The notes: a model not told the origin generated them from the letters alone. DNA of 27,071 bases from DATATB01 sp036268995 (GCA_036268995.1 DATATB010000197.1:1-27071), one strand, 5' to 3'. Positions 16,559-24,408 are shown, numbered from the stretch's first letter. Numbers and translations are program-made.

Positions 16559-16904
16559 CTCCCGCTTTCAAAGAGCAAACGAATCCTTTAGTGCTATCGG
16601 GTTAGGCCAGGTCGAAGTAGGACCGGAGCACGAATTTTTCTGCGCCTTGAATTTTGCTCATTCGGCAAAGCTTAACAGCAAGGTGCTGATGCTGCCGGTT
16701 GCGGCGAGTTGTCGGGGCGAGCCGGACGTTTGTGCGCAAATCAGTGCGCACGCAGGTCCGACCAAGCGGATTTCCCGGGGATTCGGTAGTTGGTCCTGAT
16801 CCCGTTGCAACCATTGATCGTTGCGGCATGCCCCAGCACCAAGCCCGGCGAAACCGGGCTTTTTTCTTGCGCTGAGTTCTAGTGCCGAGATAATTGCTTC
16901 ACGC
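16559..16904. other. Intergenic region with small hairpins and a terminator
   Basis: No supported gene lies here. It holds a 7-bp hairpin (gtgcgca at 16732-16738 with tgcgcac at 16745-16751), a weaker gaccaa/ttggtc pair nearby, and the terminator at 16841-16866. Confidence 0.55.
16841..16866 (+). terminator. Intrinsic terminator without an assigned plus-strand gene
   Basis: AAGCCCGG and CCGGGCTT are separated by the loop CGAAA and followed by a T-run. It points rightwards, although both flanking genes are on the minus strand, so it may end a small RNA. It could alternatively serve the minus-strand LEPR-type gene, but no T-run exists on that side. Confidence 0.75.
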
Positions 16905-17585
16905 TCAAGGCGAACTCGAGACTGCCGCTGCGGAAATTTCGGCCAGCAGCGCGGATGGCTCGATCTGCTCGTCGGCCGATGCCAGCGCGGCGTCGAAGAG
17001 ATCGGGCGATAAAGCGGTGTCGTCGGACTCTGCACCCGATGAGGCGGCGATTTCCGACTTGGGCGCGATCGCCGGCAAGTCGGCCAACACACTGTCGAGC
17101 GCCGCTTCGCTGACGATGGCCGGCTTGATCACCAGCGTCGAGTCGACGCCGCCCGGCGCCGCATTGAGCGCCACCGGATAGTCATTGTCCGAGGCATTGT
17201 CGATCGGCGGTGTTGGGAACCCACCGCCGCCCGCTTGGAATACCCAGCCTTTGCTGTCCGGTACTACAACCGGAACCGGGATGAACGGGACGCCGGAAAG
17301 CAGCGTGTCGGGCGTCGGGAAACCAGTCTGCGCCGTGGTCCCGGGCAGCGAGGGGGCCGCGACTGGCAGCACATCGAAGAAGGTGCTCGACAGGGGTGTC
17401 GTCGGCGACGTGGCGGGGCCGGTACTAAGATCATCCGGTACACTGGCGGTCGTAATCGCCAGCAGGACGCGATCGTCGAGCGCCTCGAACCGCAGCAACC
17501 GATACTTGTCACTGTGGCGGTGGTTCGCGCTCGACGGCGAGGCGAACAGGCGATTTTTACGGCCAAACACGTTCGCAAGAAACAT
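16905..17585 (-). CDS. Short LEPR-XLL-type planctomycete protein
   Basis: The 226-residue protein starts MFLANVFGRKNRLFASPSSA. The segment RLLRFEALDDRVLLA (about residues 29-43) is a variant of the LEPR-XLL motif that marks the N-terminus of many large planctomycete surface or secreted proteins. The rest is low-complexity and rich in Pro, Ala, Ser, Val and Asp, with no recognisable domain. It ends after an acidic stretch and AAAVSSSP. LEPR-XLL proteins are usually far longer, so this is either a small member or a remnant head of a larger gene. A purine-rich GGGGGAA just before the start codon may serve as the ribosome binding site. Confidence 0.75.
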   Translation of the reverse strand: MFLANVFGRKNRLFASPSSANHRHSDKYRLLRFEALDDRVLLAITTASVPDDLSTGPATSPTTPLSSTFFDVLPVAAPSLPGTTAQTGFPTPDTLLSGVPFIPVPVVVPDSKGWVFQAGGGGFPTPPIDNASDNDYPVALNAAPGGVDSTLVIKPAIVSEAALDSVLADLPAIAPKSEIAASSGAESDDTALSPDLFDAALASADEQIEPSALLAEISAAAVSSSP

Positions 17586-18278
17586 GGCAAATTCCCCCTT
17601 TGGGCAAAGAGAGAGATCAGCCCACAGCGACCATGTTCACTCGCGCGTCAGCCCGCGGCGATTATCGCGACCTGGCGGCACGCTTGAGCATTCGCAACAT
17701 TCTCCTTAAAGGTGCGCGGTCGAAATGGCCGACCCTTCTCGTCATCATTGGATGCCGCACTGCCGCGGTTGCCAGGCACGCAGTTGCCAGGCGACCGGAA
17801 ACCCTGCACATGCCAGATAGACGGATTCACCACCCGTGCACGCGTCGGCGTCGTTGGCACTGCCGCAATCGAAAGCGGGCAGGCCGCATCCGTGCTTTGG
17901 CGGACAGGGCCAGCGATCAGCGTTGCACGACTCACTATGGATCTCCGAAAACTGGGCCGCAAGTCCCTCAAAAAAACTCGATGGACTCGCGTTCCACCTA
18001 CCGATGTACGTTTTGCTACAAGCAATTCCCACGCCCTTTTGCGAAAAGCCACCAGGTAAATTGGCCAACCGCCGGACTCCGACTCTTTCTCCCGGTGTTG
18101 AGCCAGGCACCCCGCGCATGGCCGCCACCCAGATTGCGGCCAAGGCATTTATACGGGGCTAGAACCGAAAACCCACCGGGCGTGTCCTGAAAACGGTCCG
18201 GGTGGCAGCCTGGCAATCTGGCCCGGGCGACTCGACGCCGGCCGGCCGCTTGATACAATTTGCAACTGCACGGCATTT
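17586..18278. other. 693-base region without a supported gene
   Basis: Open frames exist on both strands but none has coherent protein character. A short direct repeat gttgccaggc occurs at 17768-17777 and 17783-17792. The right end holds the tRNA-Arg promoter: TACAAT at 18254-18259, with a weak TCGACG 16 bases upstream. Confidence 0.5.
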
Positions 18279-18352
<74 letters not shown>

Positions 18353-18429
18353 CTTTTCTCAACTGACGCTGAGTCCTTAACTTAGGACACCTGCCTGCGT
18401 CGGGCAGTGCGGCTTGAAAGTCTGGTCGA

Positions 18430-18447
18430 ACCCGGTAATTACCGGGT
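18430..18447. promoter_or_regulatory. Perfect 18-bp palindrome upstream of the integrase
   Basis: acccggtaattaccgggt is fully self-complementary. It lies 21 bases before the integrase start, between the tRNA-Arg end and the coding region. It could be an operator, an integrase/excisionase arm site or a small hairpin. Confidence 0.7.
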
Positions 18448-18468
18448 CCTAGCTTTTGGGAGCTGCCC

Positions 18469-19638
18469 ATGCCCACCACGTTTCCCAGCTACCGACTGCA
18501 CAAGCCCTCGAGCCAAGCCGTCGTCACGCTCAATGGCCACGACTTCTACCTCGGCCCCTGGAAGTCGGCTGCCAGTCGCCTTGAATACGACCGGCTGATC
18601 GCCGAATGGGTCTCCAACGGTCGGCAGCTTCCCAGCGTCGTGGCCTGCGGCGCGTTGAGCGTCGCCGAGTTGCTGGTCGCCTACCTGCGATTTGCCAAGG
18701 AGTATTATTCCTGCGACGGCCGGCCAACCAGCGAGTACACCAGCATGAAGGACGCCATCCGCCCGGTCCGCGATCTCTACGCGCGGATCGCCGTCCAGGA
18801 TTTCGGCCCGCTCGCCCTCAAGGCGGTGCGGCAGCGGATGGTCGATCGCGGCTTGAGTCGTCGGCACATCAATCAGCGGATCAATCGGGTCCGCCGAGTG
18901 TTCAAATGGGGTGTTGAAAACGAACTCGTCCCGTCCAGCATCCTGCACGGCCTTCAAGCCGTGGCGGCGCTCAAGCAGGGCCGGACGACCGCCCCGGAGT
19001 CCAACCCCGTCAAACCGGTGCCGGAGGCCGATGTCCAGGCCGTCCTGGCCTTGGTATCGCGACAAGTTGCGGCCATGATCCAATTGCAGTTGCTCGCTGG
19101 CATGCGGCCCGGCGAGGTCGTCATCATGCGGCCGTGCGACGTCGACCGCAGTGGCAGCGTGTGGATTTACCGGCCGGGCAAGCACAAAACCGCGTACCGT
19201 GGGCACGAGCGGGAAATCTACCTCGGACCGAGGGCCCAAGAGGTATTGATGCCATGGCTCCTACGTGAAGCGGAAGCCTTCTGTTTTAGCCCCAGGGAGG
19301 CGGAGGACGAACGCAACGCGCTGAGGCGGCAAAGTCGCCAGACTCCGATGACGCCCAGCCATGCCCGCCGGAAACCCAAGCAACAACCGAAGCGCCCGAA
19401 GCGCGACCGCTACGACCGCGACTCGTACCGCCGGGCGATCGATTATGCCCTTGCCAAAGCCGAAGTTCCTCACTGGCACCCGCATCAGCTACGACATAGT
19501 TGCGGGACTCGAATCCGTAAGGAATACGGACTTGACGTCGTTCAGGTAGTCCTCGGGCATAAAAGCGCCATGGTTACGGAAGTCTACGCTGAAGTCGACC
19601 GTGCTAAGGCCGTCGCGGTGATGGCAGCGGTCGGATAA
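18469..19638 (+). CDS. int: Tyrosine recombinase (island integrase)
   Basis: The 389-residue protein has an N-terminal arm and core-binding region (SVAELLVAYLRFAKEYYSCD, and a helical stretch up to VRRVFKWGVEN) and a C-terminal catalytic domain. The catalytic residues are R213 in LLAGMRPGEVVIM, a probable beta-hairpin lysine near 238-240 (GKHKTAYRG), H339 and R342 in HPHQLRHSCGT, H364 in VVLGHKSAMVT, and the nucleophile Y373 in EVYAEVDRAKA. A basic insertion (SHARRKPKQQPKRPKRDRYD) precedes the HxxR motif, which may be a lineage feature. All residues needed for activity are present. Its place beside tRNA-Arg indicates it inserted this island. Confidence 0.96.
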   Translation: MPTTFPSYRLHKPSSQAVVTLNGHDFYLGPWKSAASRLEYDRLIAEWVSNGRQLPSVVACGALSVAELLVAYLRFAKEYYSCDGRPTSEYTSMKDAIRPVRDLYARIAVQDFGPLALKAVRQRMVDRGLSRRHINQRINRVRRVFKWGVENELVPSSILHGLQAVAALKQGRTTAPESNPVKPVPEADVQAVLALVSRQVAAMIQLQLLAGMRPGEVVIMRPCDVDRSGSVWIYRPGKHKTAYRGHEREIYLGPRAQEVLMPWLLREAEAFCFSPREAEDERNALRRQSRQTPMTPSHARRKPKQQPKRPKRDRYDRDSYRRAIDYALAKAEVPHWHPHQLRHSCGTRIRKEYGLDVVQVVLGHKSAMVTEVYAEVDRAKAVAVMAAVG

Positions 19639-19758
19639 AATCAACGTGAAAAGATCATTTGTTGGGTAGCAGCTGAGCCCGCAACGGCCGGCCGGCGACC
19701 GTGGTCTGCATCTAATCCACGAAGCCGATCGTCCGCCCGATGCTCAAGTAGGTGCAAT

Positions 19759-20826
19759 ATGAATTCGGGAGATGGTTCGGGCGACTCGACGATTTCAGAC
19801 CAATTGCCGGCAGATACGACAGCTACTTCTCGAGCAAGTTCGCCGCGAGCATTGCGCCGCCCTCTCGTTGCCGCGTGGGATCTTGGGCGGACACTCAATC
19901 GGCTTGATTTTGAGACGCAGGCCGCTTGGCTATCCAGCAATGTGCAATATGGTGAAGCCGTTCCTGCCCATTGGGATTATCTTATTTTGGCAGCCGGCGA
20001 GTTGGGCGTTGAGGCTCGAAAGGGCGAGCAATTGCGAGCCGATTTACGTGAACAGAGAGACGCCTGGACCTCAATCGTGGACGGCGAATGGTACAGTGAA
20101 GCAAGTTATGATATGCGCCGTAATCCGTGCTTGGAAAACGCGCGCGTTCTGCTGCAGACAATGCCTGAAGTGGTGCGCAGATGCGCGACTGCCATCGAGC
20201 AAGCAGTCTCGGAGGATTATCTGGCTGTCGTGTACCTCGGGCGGCACGCCGACGCAGCCTTGCATCGGGCTAGGGCTATGGACCGCCGCGTTTGCAACGC
20301 AATGTTTGACCGTGCGAATTCCGTGGAGTGGGAACCACCCGATCTGCTTTGGTTTCAGGAACTGCAACAGCGGTGTTCCCAGCTCAATCTGACAAGTGCA
20401 CCGCTGATTAATCCAGTCCGGGCTGAGGCAATTGTGAGCCGTGAATGGATCGAACAACTGATCGAGGAGGTCGGCGCGGCAGTACAGGATGAATTGGCTG
20501 GCTACGAACGAATCGTAGCGCAACAAAATCGACTCATGGTTGTGATGGAACCGCCCCATGTAGCACATGAGGATCCGCCTCCGCCCTATGTCGTGTTCGA
20601 CGGGACACATTATCCCCTCAGAGACCGGAAAAGCGGAGCCTATCTGCAGGCCCTTCTCGCGGCGCAGGGCGACTGGCTGGGTGCCAGCGACATTCGGCGA
20701 CTATATCCGGAATTCGAAGGGGGTAGGCCGGATAGGATCCGTAACCGGCTACCAGCCCCGATCCGTCAATTGGTCGAGACCGAGCCGTCTAAGGGATCTC
20801 GCATTCGCCTGACTCGTTTGGCGTAA
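19759..20826 (+). CDS. Unknown island protein, 355 residues
   Basis: The start ATG at 19759 follows a possible ribosome site (aggtg). The N-terminal 30 residues are disordered-looking (Ser/Asp/Thr-rich). A largely helical middle follows, containing LRADLREQRDAWTSIVDGEW and VVYLGRHADAALHRARAMDR. The last 75 residues (VVFDGTHYPLRDRKSGAYLQ onwards, with GDWLGASDIRRLYPEFEGGR and IRLTRLA) look like a winged-helix DNA-binding domain. A proline-rich linker (EDPPPPY) separates the two parts. I do not recognise the family. It is the first gene after the integrase and 87 bases before the DUF1580-like gene, all on the same strand, so it may be part of the island's functional unit. A DNA-binding role is inference. 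Confidence 0.8.
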   Translation: MNSGDGSGDSTISDQLPADTTATSRASSPRALRRPLVAAWDLGRTLNRLDFETQAAWLSSNVQYGEAVPAHWDYLILAAGELGVEARKGEQLRADLREQRDAWTSIVDGEWYSEASYDMRRNPCLENARVLLQTMPEVVRRCATAIEQAVSEDYLAVVYLGRHADAALHRARAMDRRVCNAMFDRANSVEWEPPDLLWFQELQQRCSQLNLTSAPLINPVRAEAIVSREWIEQLIEEVGAAVQDELAGYERIVAQQNRLMVVMEPPHVAHEDPPPPYVVFDGTHYPLRDRKSGAYLQALLAAQGDWLGASDIRRLYPEFEGGRPDRIRNRLPAPIRQLVETEPSKGSRIRLTRLA

Positions 20827-20874
20827 TCAAACCACGTTCTAGCCTTCGATCCGCCAGTCGGTCATCAGGCACAA

Positions 20875-20910
20875 TTATCTCGCAAGTGATTTCATGGCAC
20901 TGCGAGATAA
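20875..20910 (+). promoter_or_regulatory. Hairpin just before the DUF1580-like start codon
   Basis: ttatctcgca (20875-20884) and tgcgagataa (20901-20910) are perfect 10-base arms around a 16-base loop. A few further pairs (gtg with cac) are possible inside. The ATG follows 3 bases after the stem, so folding would cover the ribosome site. It could equally be a protein-binding operator. Confidence 0.7.
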
Positions 20911-20913
20911 CCC

Positions 20914-21207
20914 ATGCCGATCCCAATCGATTCCGAACGGCTCGTTACGTTCAACGAGGCGGCGAAGTTTCTGCCCGTAAGCCTGCGGCCAAGCCACGCA
21001 ACTTGGTGGCGTTGGTGGCGGAAGGGCCGCCGCGGAATCCGCCTAGAGACAGTCGTACGTGGCGGTCGACGACTCACCAGCATCGAGGCCGTCCAGCGTT
21101 TTTTTGACAAACTCACGACGGCCATCCCCTCTGAGCCCCGCGCCAATAGCAGCCCGCAACGGGATCGCGCGATCGACGCCGCAGAACGAGCGTTGGACGC
21201 CATGTAG
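20914..21207 (+). CDS. DUF1580-like small HTH protein, excisionase-like
   Basis: The 97-residue protein reads RLVTFNEAAKFLPVSLRPSH, then ATWWRWWRKGRRGIRLETVV and GGRRLTSIEAVQRFFDKL. This is the pattern of the planctomycete DUF1580 family and of MerR/excisionase-type winged helices: FNEAA starts the helix-turn-helix, a Trp-rich recognition segment follows, and then a wing. Such proteins are often directionality factors or regulators in mobile elements. A hydrophilic tail (NSSPQRDRAIDAAERALDAM) follows. It sits between the 355-residue protein and the helicase-like gene on the same strand. Confidence 0.8.
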   Translation: MPIPIDSERLVTFNEAAKFLPVSLRPSHATWWRWWRKGRRGIRLETVVRGGRRLTSIEAVQRFFDKLTTAIPSEPRANSSPQRDRAIDAAERALDAM

Positions 21208-21288
21208 CCGCAGTTGACATATTACAAAGAAAAGAGCGCCGCCGGGACGCGGCCAGAGCAGTAATTACAAACTGACTGATCGATACCT

Positions 21289-22788
21289 ATGAGTTACCAC
21301 GTTAATCATCGCCCGGGCCGAAAACGACGATCCCAGCCAAGTCGCCTCATCAAGTTGATCACCAACGGACAGTCGCTGTACTTGGAGCCGGAGTGTCCCG
21401 ACATTGAGCGCCAGATGGCCACGTCGCAGCTTGTGCCGGCTCAAGATTACGAGCACGGTTACCGCATCGAGCACTGCCGAACCTCTCTCCTGCGGTCGGA
21501 GCCCGGCAGCCCGACGGCTGGTCTATCGCAGATCGCTTGGTACTGCGCTAGCGCCGCCGGTTTCTCGCCGGAACTTAATCGGGTTTTCCGGCCGTTAGGG
21601 CTCCTTAGTCCACCACAAGTGATCGGTCGGCGTGATGACCACGTACTCGAGCTGATCCGCGCCAACTCGCATGGGCAAATTCGGTATTCGCGGGACGGAA
21701 TTGACCTAGCTTGGCTCGGGGCACAAATCGTGTTGGCTTTTCCAAATGCAACAATCGCGTTTGTCGGCGCATCGGGTAGGCGAGTACGGCGATTCCACCG
21801 ACGGCTGCGCCAGTGGGTGCCGACGGCCACACTGATTACCGATCGTCACCGACCTGGTGAAGTCGGCCGGGTCGTGGTCGGGACGTACGGCAACATGGGC
21901 CATGTGCCGGTGGGCTGGAATTGGCGGCGAATCGTTATCGCACTGGATGCCGAAGAGGCCGCTGCGGAATACGCCCAAATGGCGCTGCTAGCCGCATGGG
22001 GCGCTCGGCTGTTTGCCTTCTCACCGCTGGATCGCCGGCCGGCCCCGCGCAACTGGGATCGCATCGTCGCGACATTTGGCCTTGAACAGGTCACCGTACC
22101 TCAGCATGGTTTTCAGTGTCGATCCGTCCGCGTAGCCACGCTAGGTATCCGCGGCGGTCCGCAGCTACAGCATAAAACAACAAACTGGCAGCTACGGAGC
22201 AATGGCATTTGGCGGCACCGTGTGCGCAATCGCCGCATCTCTGCAATCGCTACGGCTCTTGTCGCCGCGGATCGTCAAACGCTGCAAAACCTTTGTCCAA
22301 TGTGTGTCCCGGCGGCAGCGACACCGGTACGCACGCTGCTGGTCACTGACGCTGTTGACCATGCCCTGGAGTTCGCTGCCCATCTCCCTGGATGGCCTCT
22401 GGTCACGGCTGGCGGCGTCATCGTCGATGGGCTGACGGCCCTGCAACGGGCATTCCTGGCCGGGCGTGGGGCCGCCGCGTGGGACGGCACGCGGGCGATC
22501 GTCACCACCACGGCCCTTGCCAGCATGAACCTGGATGCGGTGGATGCAATTGTCTGGGCAGGTGGTGGCCGGCACCTGGCGCCGCTGCCGGCCGACAAGC
22601 TGATCTCGCCCGCTCGGCAGGACCGCCCACTACTGCTCGTCGACTGCGACGATCGCCATCACCCGCAACTGCGACGGTGGAGTCGTCTACGACGTGACGC
22701 CTACGAAGACGCGGGCTGGTTCCCAGTCGGCGTCGATCCCTTGATCGGCCGGATCCAGCACTTTCTGTCCCAGAGGCCAAGGAGATGA
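21289..22788 (+). CDS. Degenerate SF2-helicase-like protein coupled to the RT
   Basis: The 499-residue protein has the order of motifs of a superfamily 2 helicase, but weakened. Residues about 125-150 (NSHGQIRYSRDGIDLAWLGA) stand where a Walker A motif would be, but no GKT or GKS is present. FVGASGRRVRRF (158-169) resembles motif Ia, VVVGTYGNMG (195-204) motif Ic, IALDAEEA (217-224) a broken DEAH box, and ARLFAFSPLDRRP (239-251) motif III. The second lobe shows LLVTDAVDHALEFAAHLPGW (350-369) and IVTTTALASMNLDAVDAIVW (404-423). NLCPMCV could bind metal weakly. ATP hydrolysis therefore looks lost, and it may be a scaffold or nucleic-acid-binding partner. Its stop overlaps the RT start. The helicase reading is by pattern and could be wrong. 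Confidence 0.85.
   Translation: MSYHVNHRPGRKRRSQPSRLIKLITNGQSLYLEPECPDIERQMATSQLVPAQDYEHGYRIEHCRTSLLRSEPGSPTAGLSQIAWYCASAAGFSPELNRVFRPLGLLSPPQVIGRRDDHVLELIRANSHGQIRYSRDGIDLAWLGAQIVLAFPNATIAFVGASGRRVRRFHRRLRQWVPTATLITDRHRPGEVGRVVVGTYGNMGHVPVGWNWRRIVIALDAEEAAAEYAQMALLAAWGARLFAFSPLDRRPAPRNWDRIVATFGLEQVTVPQHGFQCRSVRVATLGIRGGPQLQHKTTNWQLRSNGIWRHRVRNRRISAIATALVAADRQTLQNLCPMCVPAAATPVRTLLVTDAVDHALEFAAHLPGWPLVTAGGVIVDGLTALQRAFLAGRGAAAWDGTRAIVTTTALASMNLDAVDAIVWAGGGRHLAPLPADKLISPARQDRPLLLVDCDDRHHPQLRRWSRLRRDAYEDAGWFPVGVDPLIGRIQHFLSQRPRR
22779..22784 (+). promoter_or_regulatory. Ribosome binding site of the RT gene inside the helicase-like gene
   Basis: AAGGAG lies in the last codons of the helicase-like gene. 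It is directly followed by ATGA, which joins a possible start (22785) to the upstream stop (22786-22788). A second ATG at 22791 has the better 6-base spacing and is preferred. The overlap implies coupled translation. Confidence 0.75.
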
Positions 22789-22790
22789 CC

Positions 22791-24125
22791 ATGATCGGCA
22801 TTAACTCGGATGGAGGTCCGCCCCGCCGGTACCGCTTTGCCGAGGCCCGCGCTGATATCGCATACGAGCAACGCCGCGCAAGGCGACTTTTAAGAGAGCG
22901 AATGCCACCCTCGGAGGTCACTAACCCGATCCTCAGTTTCCAGCAGATCGTCAGCCCCGAAAATCTGCTCCGCGTCTTTCGTGAGATGCGGGTCACTTCT
23001 GGGCCGGCCCCCGGCGTCGATGGGCTAACCTACGACGACTTCACGATCACCGAGGTGGCGGCGATCCTGCGCGCGGTGTCGCTGGCGATTTTGGCGCACC
23101 AGTATAAACCGTATCCGACCCGGTTGTGCCGGATCCCCAAAGACGCCCATCGCTACCGCGAGCTGCGGCTGCGCACGATCATTGACCGAGTGGCGGCCGC
23201 AGCGCTCGCCCAGGCTTTGTCGGCCCTTTGGAACAGATATTTTCTCCCGGGCTCATTTGGCTTCCGGCCTGGATGCAACACATGGCACTTCCTGGCGGCG
23301 GTCGATGGAGCTGTCGCCCGGCAAGGACGACAAGTGCTCGCACAGGACGACGTCCAAAACGCGTTCCCGTCGGCGCCGATCGTGGCGGTCATGGATGCTG
23401 TCCGCCATTTCACCGAAGACGAGAACATCCTCTGGCTGATCGATACGATCGCCAGGGGAGACGAGGGTGCAGCACACACGGTCGGACTGGACCAGGGTTG
23501 CCCGCTGAGCCCGGTCTTGATGAACGTGCTGCTGCACATTGTACTGGATCGGCCATTTACCGCCGATTCAGACAATCCGCTGTGGTACCGGTACGTAGAC
23601 AACCTCTGCTACCTGTGCTCCAGCGTGTCCGAGGGCCACAGGGCCATCCGGCGGGCAACTGAATTACTCAGCCCCGCTGGTCTACAGCTAAAGGGCCAGG
23701 ATGGCCCGCCGATCGACCTCCGACGACAGGGAGCCCACGTGAAAATCCTGGGTTTCACCTTGAGCCTGAAGGACGACCGGATCCAGCTAGGGACCACCAG
23801 TAAGGCCTGGCAACATCTACGCCAGAGCCTGATGGAGGCGCATGAGGCGCCCAACCCAGCCCGGACAGCTACGCAGGTAGCCCAGGGGTGGCTGGAGGCG
23901 CAAGGCCCAGCTCTCGAGAGCGCGAGCGTAACGGGGATACTCACCAGGATGCTCTCGATGGCTGCTCTTACGGGTTTCCGCGAGATTGGCCACCAGGCAT
24001 GGGAACAGATTGCCCAAAACGCCCATCAGCGATGGTTGGCGGTGCGGAACGCGTCTGTCTCTATCTCTGACGGATCTAGGGAGGGTACCGCCGGACGCTC
24101 CGCGCCGGTGTTGACGCACCACTAG
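22791..24125 (+). CDS. Reverse transcriptase, group-II-intron-like, with YVDN active site
   Basis: The 444-residue protein shows the RT fingers and palm in order: GPAPGVDGLTYDDF near residue 73, PTRLCRIPKDAHRYRELRLR followed by TIIDRVAAAALAQAL, then FLPGSFGFRPGCNTWHFLAA. Motif A is VLAQDDVQNAFPS with catalytic D187. The QG motif is LDQGCPLSPVLMNVLLH, and motif C is YRYVDNLCYLC (Y268, V269, D270, N271). YxDD is thus replaced by YVDN, which keeps the first aspartate. VKILGFTLSLKDDRIQLG and a C-terminal helical region (GWLEAQGPALES) resemble the thumb of group-II-type RTs. No HNH endonuclease or classic maturase motif is seen. Without the QGxxxSQ of DGR RTs, it fits a group-II-like or unclassified RT. 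Its partner is the coupled helicase-like protein. Confidence 0.93.
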   Translation: MIGINSDGGPPRRYRFAEARADIAYEQRRARRLLRERMPPSEVTNPILSFQQIVSPENLLRVFREMRVTSGPAPGVDGLTYDDFTITEVAAILRAVSLAILAHQYKPYPTRLCRIPKDAHRYRELRLRTIIDRVAAAALAQALSALWNRYFLPGSFGFRPGCNTWHFLAAVDGAVARQGRQVLAQDDVQNAFPSAPIVAVMDAVRHFTEDENILWLIDTIARGDEGAAHTVGLDQGCPLSPVLMNVLLHIVLDRPFTADSDNPLWYRYVDNLCYLCSSVSEGHRAIRRATELLSPAGLQLKGQDGPPIDLRRQGAHVKILGFTLSLKDDRIQLGTTSKAWQHLRQSLMEAHEAPNPARTATQVAQGWLEAQGPALESASVTGILTRMLSMAALTGFREIGHQAWEQIAQNAHQRWLAVRNASVSISDGSREGTAGRSAPVLTHH

Positions 24126-24132
24126 GTGCGAT

Positions 24133-24168
24133 GCTGGCTGCCCGGGGGTGCGCCCTCGGGCAGCCAGC
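24133..24168 (+). terminator. Strong hairpin terminator after the RT
   Basis: gctggctgcccg (24133-24144) pairs perfectly with cgggcagccagc (24157-24168). The stem can extend inward to a tgcg tetraloop, giving up to 16 base pairs. TTGTTTT follows. It lies 8 bases after the RT stop and probably ends the island transcript. Confidence 0.82.
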
Positions 24169-24180
24169 TTGTTTTACAGC

Positions 24181-24405
24181 CTATCCGAGAACCTTGGCGG
24201 CTCTCAATGCGAGGATCGCGAATTGAAGATGCAATCGGCCCAGGTAGTTCGCGACTTTCTTTTCCCGGCCGATCAGCAAACGCCGGGGGCGGTTGAGCCA
24301 GGAGTGCGTGCGTTCGACACTCCGATACTGCGCCGTGGCGCGACGATGCTTTGGCTTTGGGGGCTCGTTGGCCTTTCGCGGTACGTGAGATGTGTAGCTG
24401 GGCGT
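24181..24405 (-). pseudogene. IS5-family transposase, C-terminal remnant
   Basis: Read on the minus strand, the frame contains YRSVERTHSWLNRPRRLLIG, then REKKVANYLGRLHLQFAILA and LRAAKVLG before a TAG at 24181. VERTHSWLN followed by RRL and REKKVANYL is characteristic of the C-terminal catalytic region of IS5-family transposases. The frame is closed by a TGA at 24406-24408, and no further transposase sequence was recognised upstream. It is a dead fragment and no terminal inverted repeats were found. Confidence 0.7.
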
Positions 24406-24408
24406 TCA

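Noticed and set aside
21214..21236. TTGACA at 21214 as an internal promoter for the helicase-like gene
   Set aside because: The -35 match is perfect, but the expected -10 position (about 21237) is GC-rich and does not resemble TATAAT.
22791..24125. Diversity-generating retroelement
   Set aside because: The RT lacks the QGxxxSQ-type motif of DGR RTs (it has QGCPLSP), and no Avd gene or template/variable repeat pair was seen by eye.
22600..24300. Retron
   Set aside because: No inverted-repeat msr-msd-like RNA was recognised directly upstream of the RT; the upstream DNA is coding and overlaps it. A computational RNA search could still overturn this.
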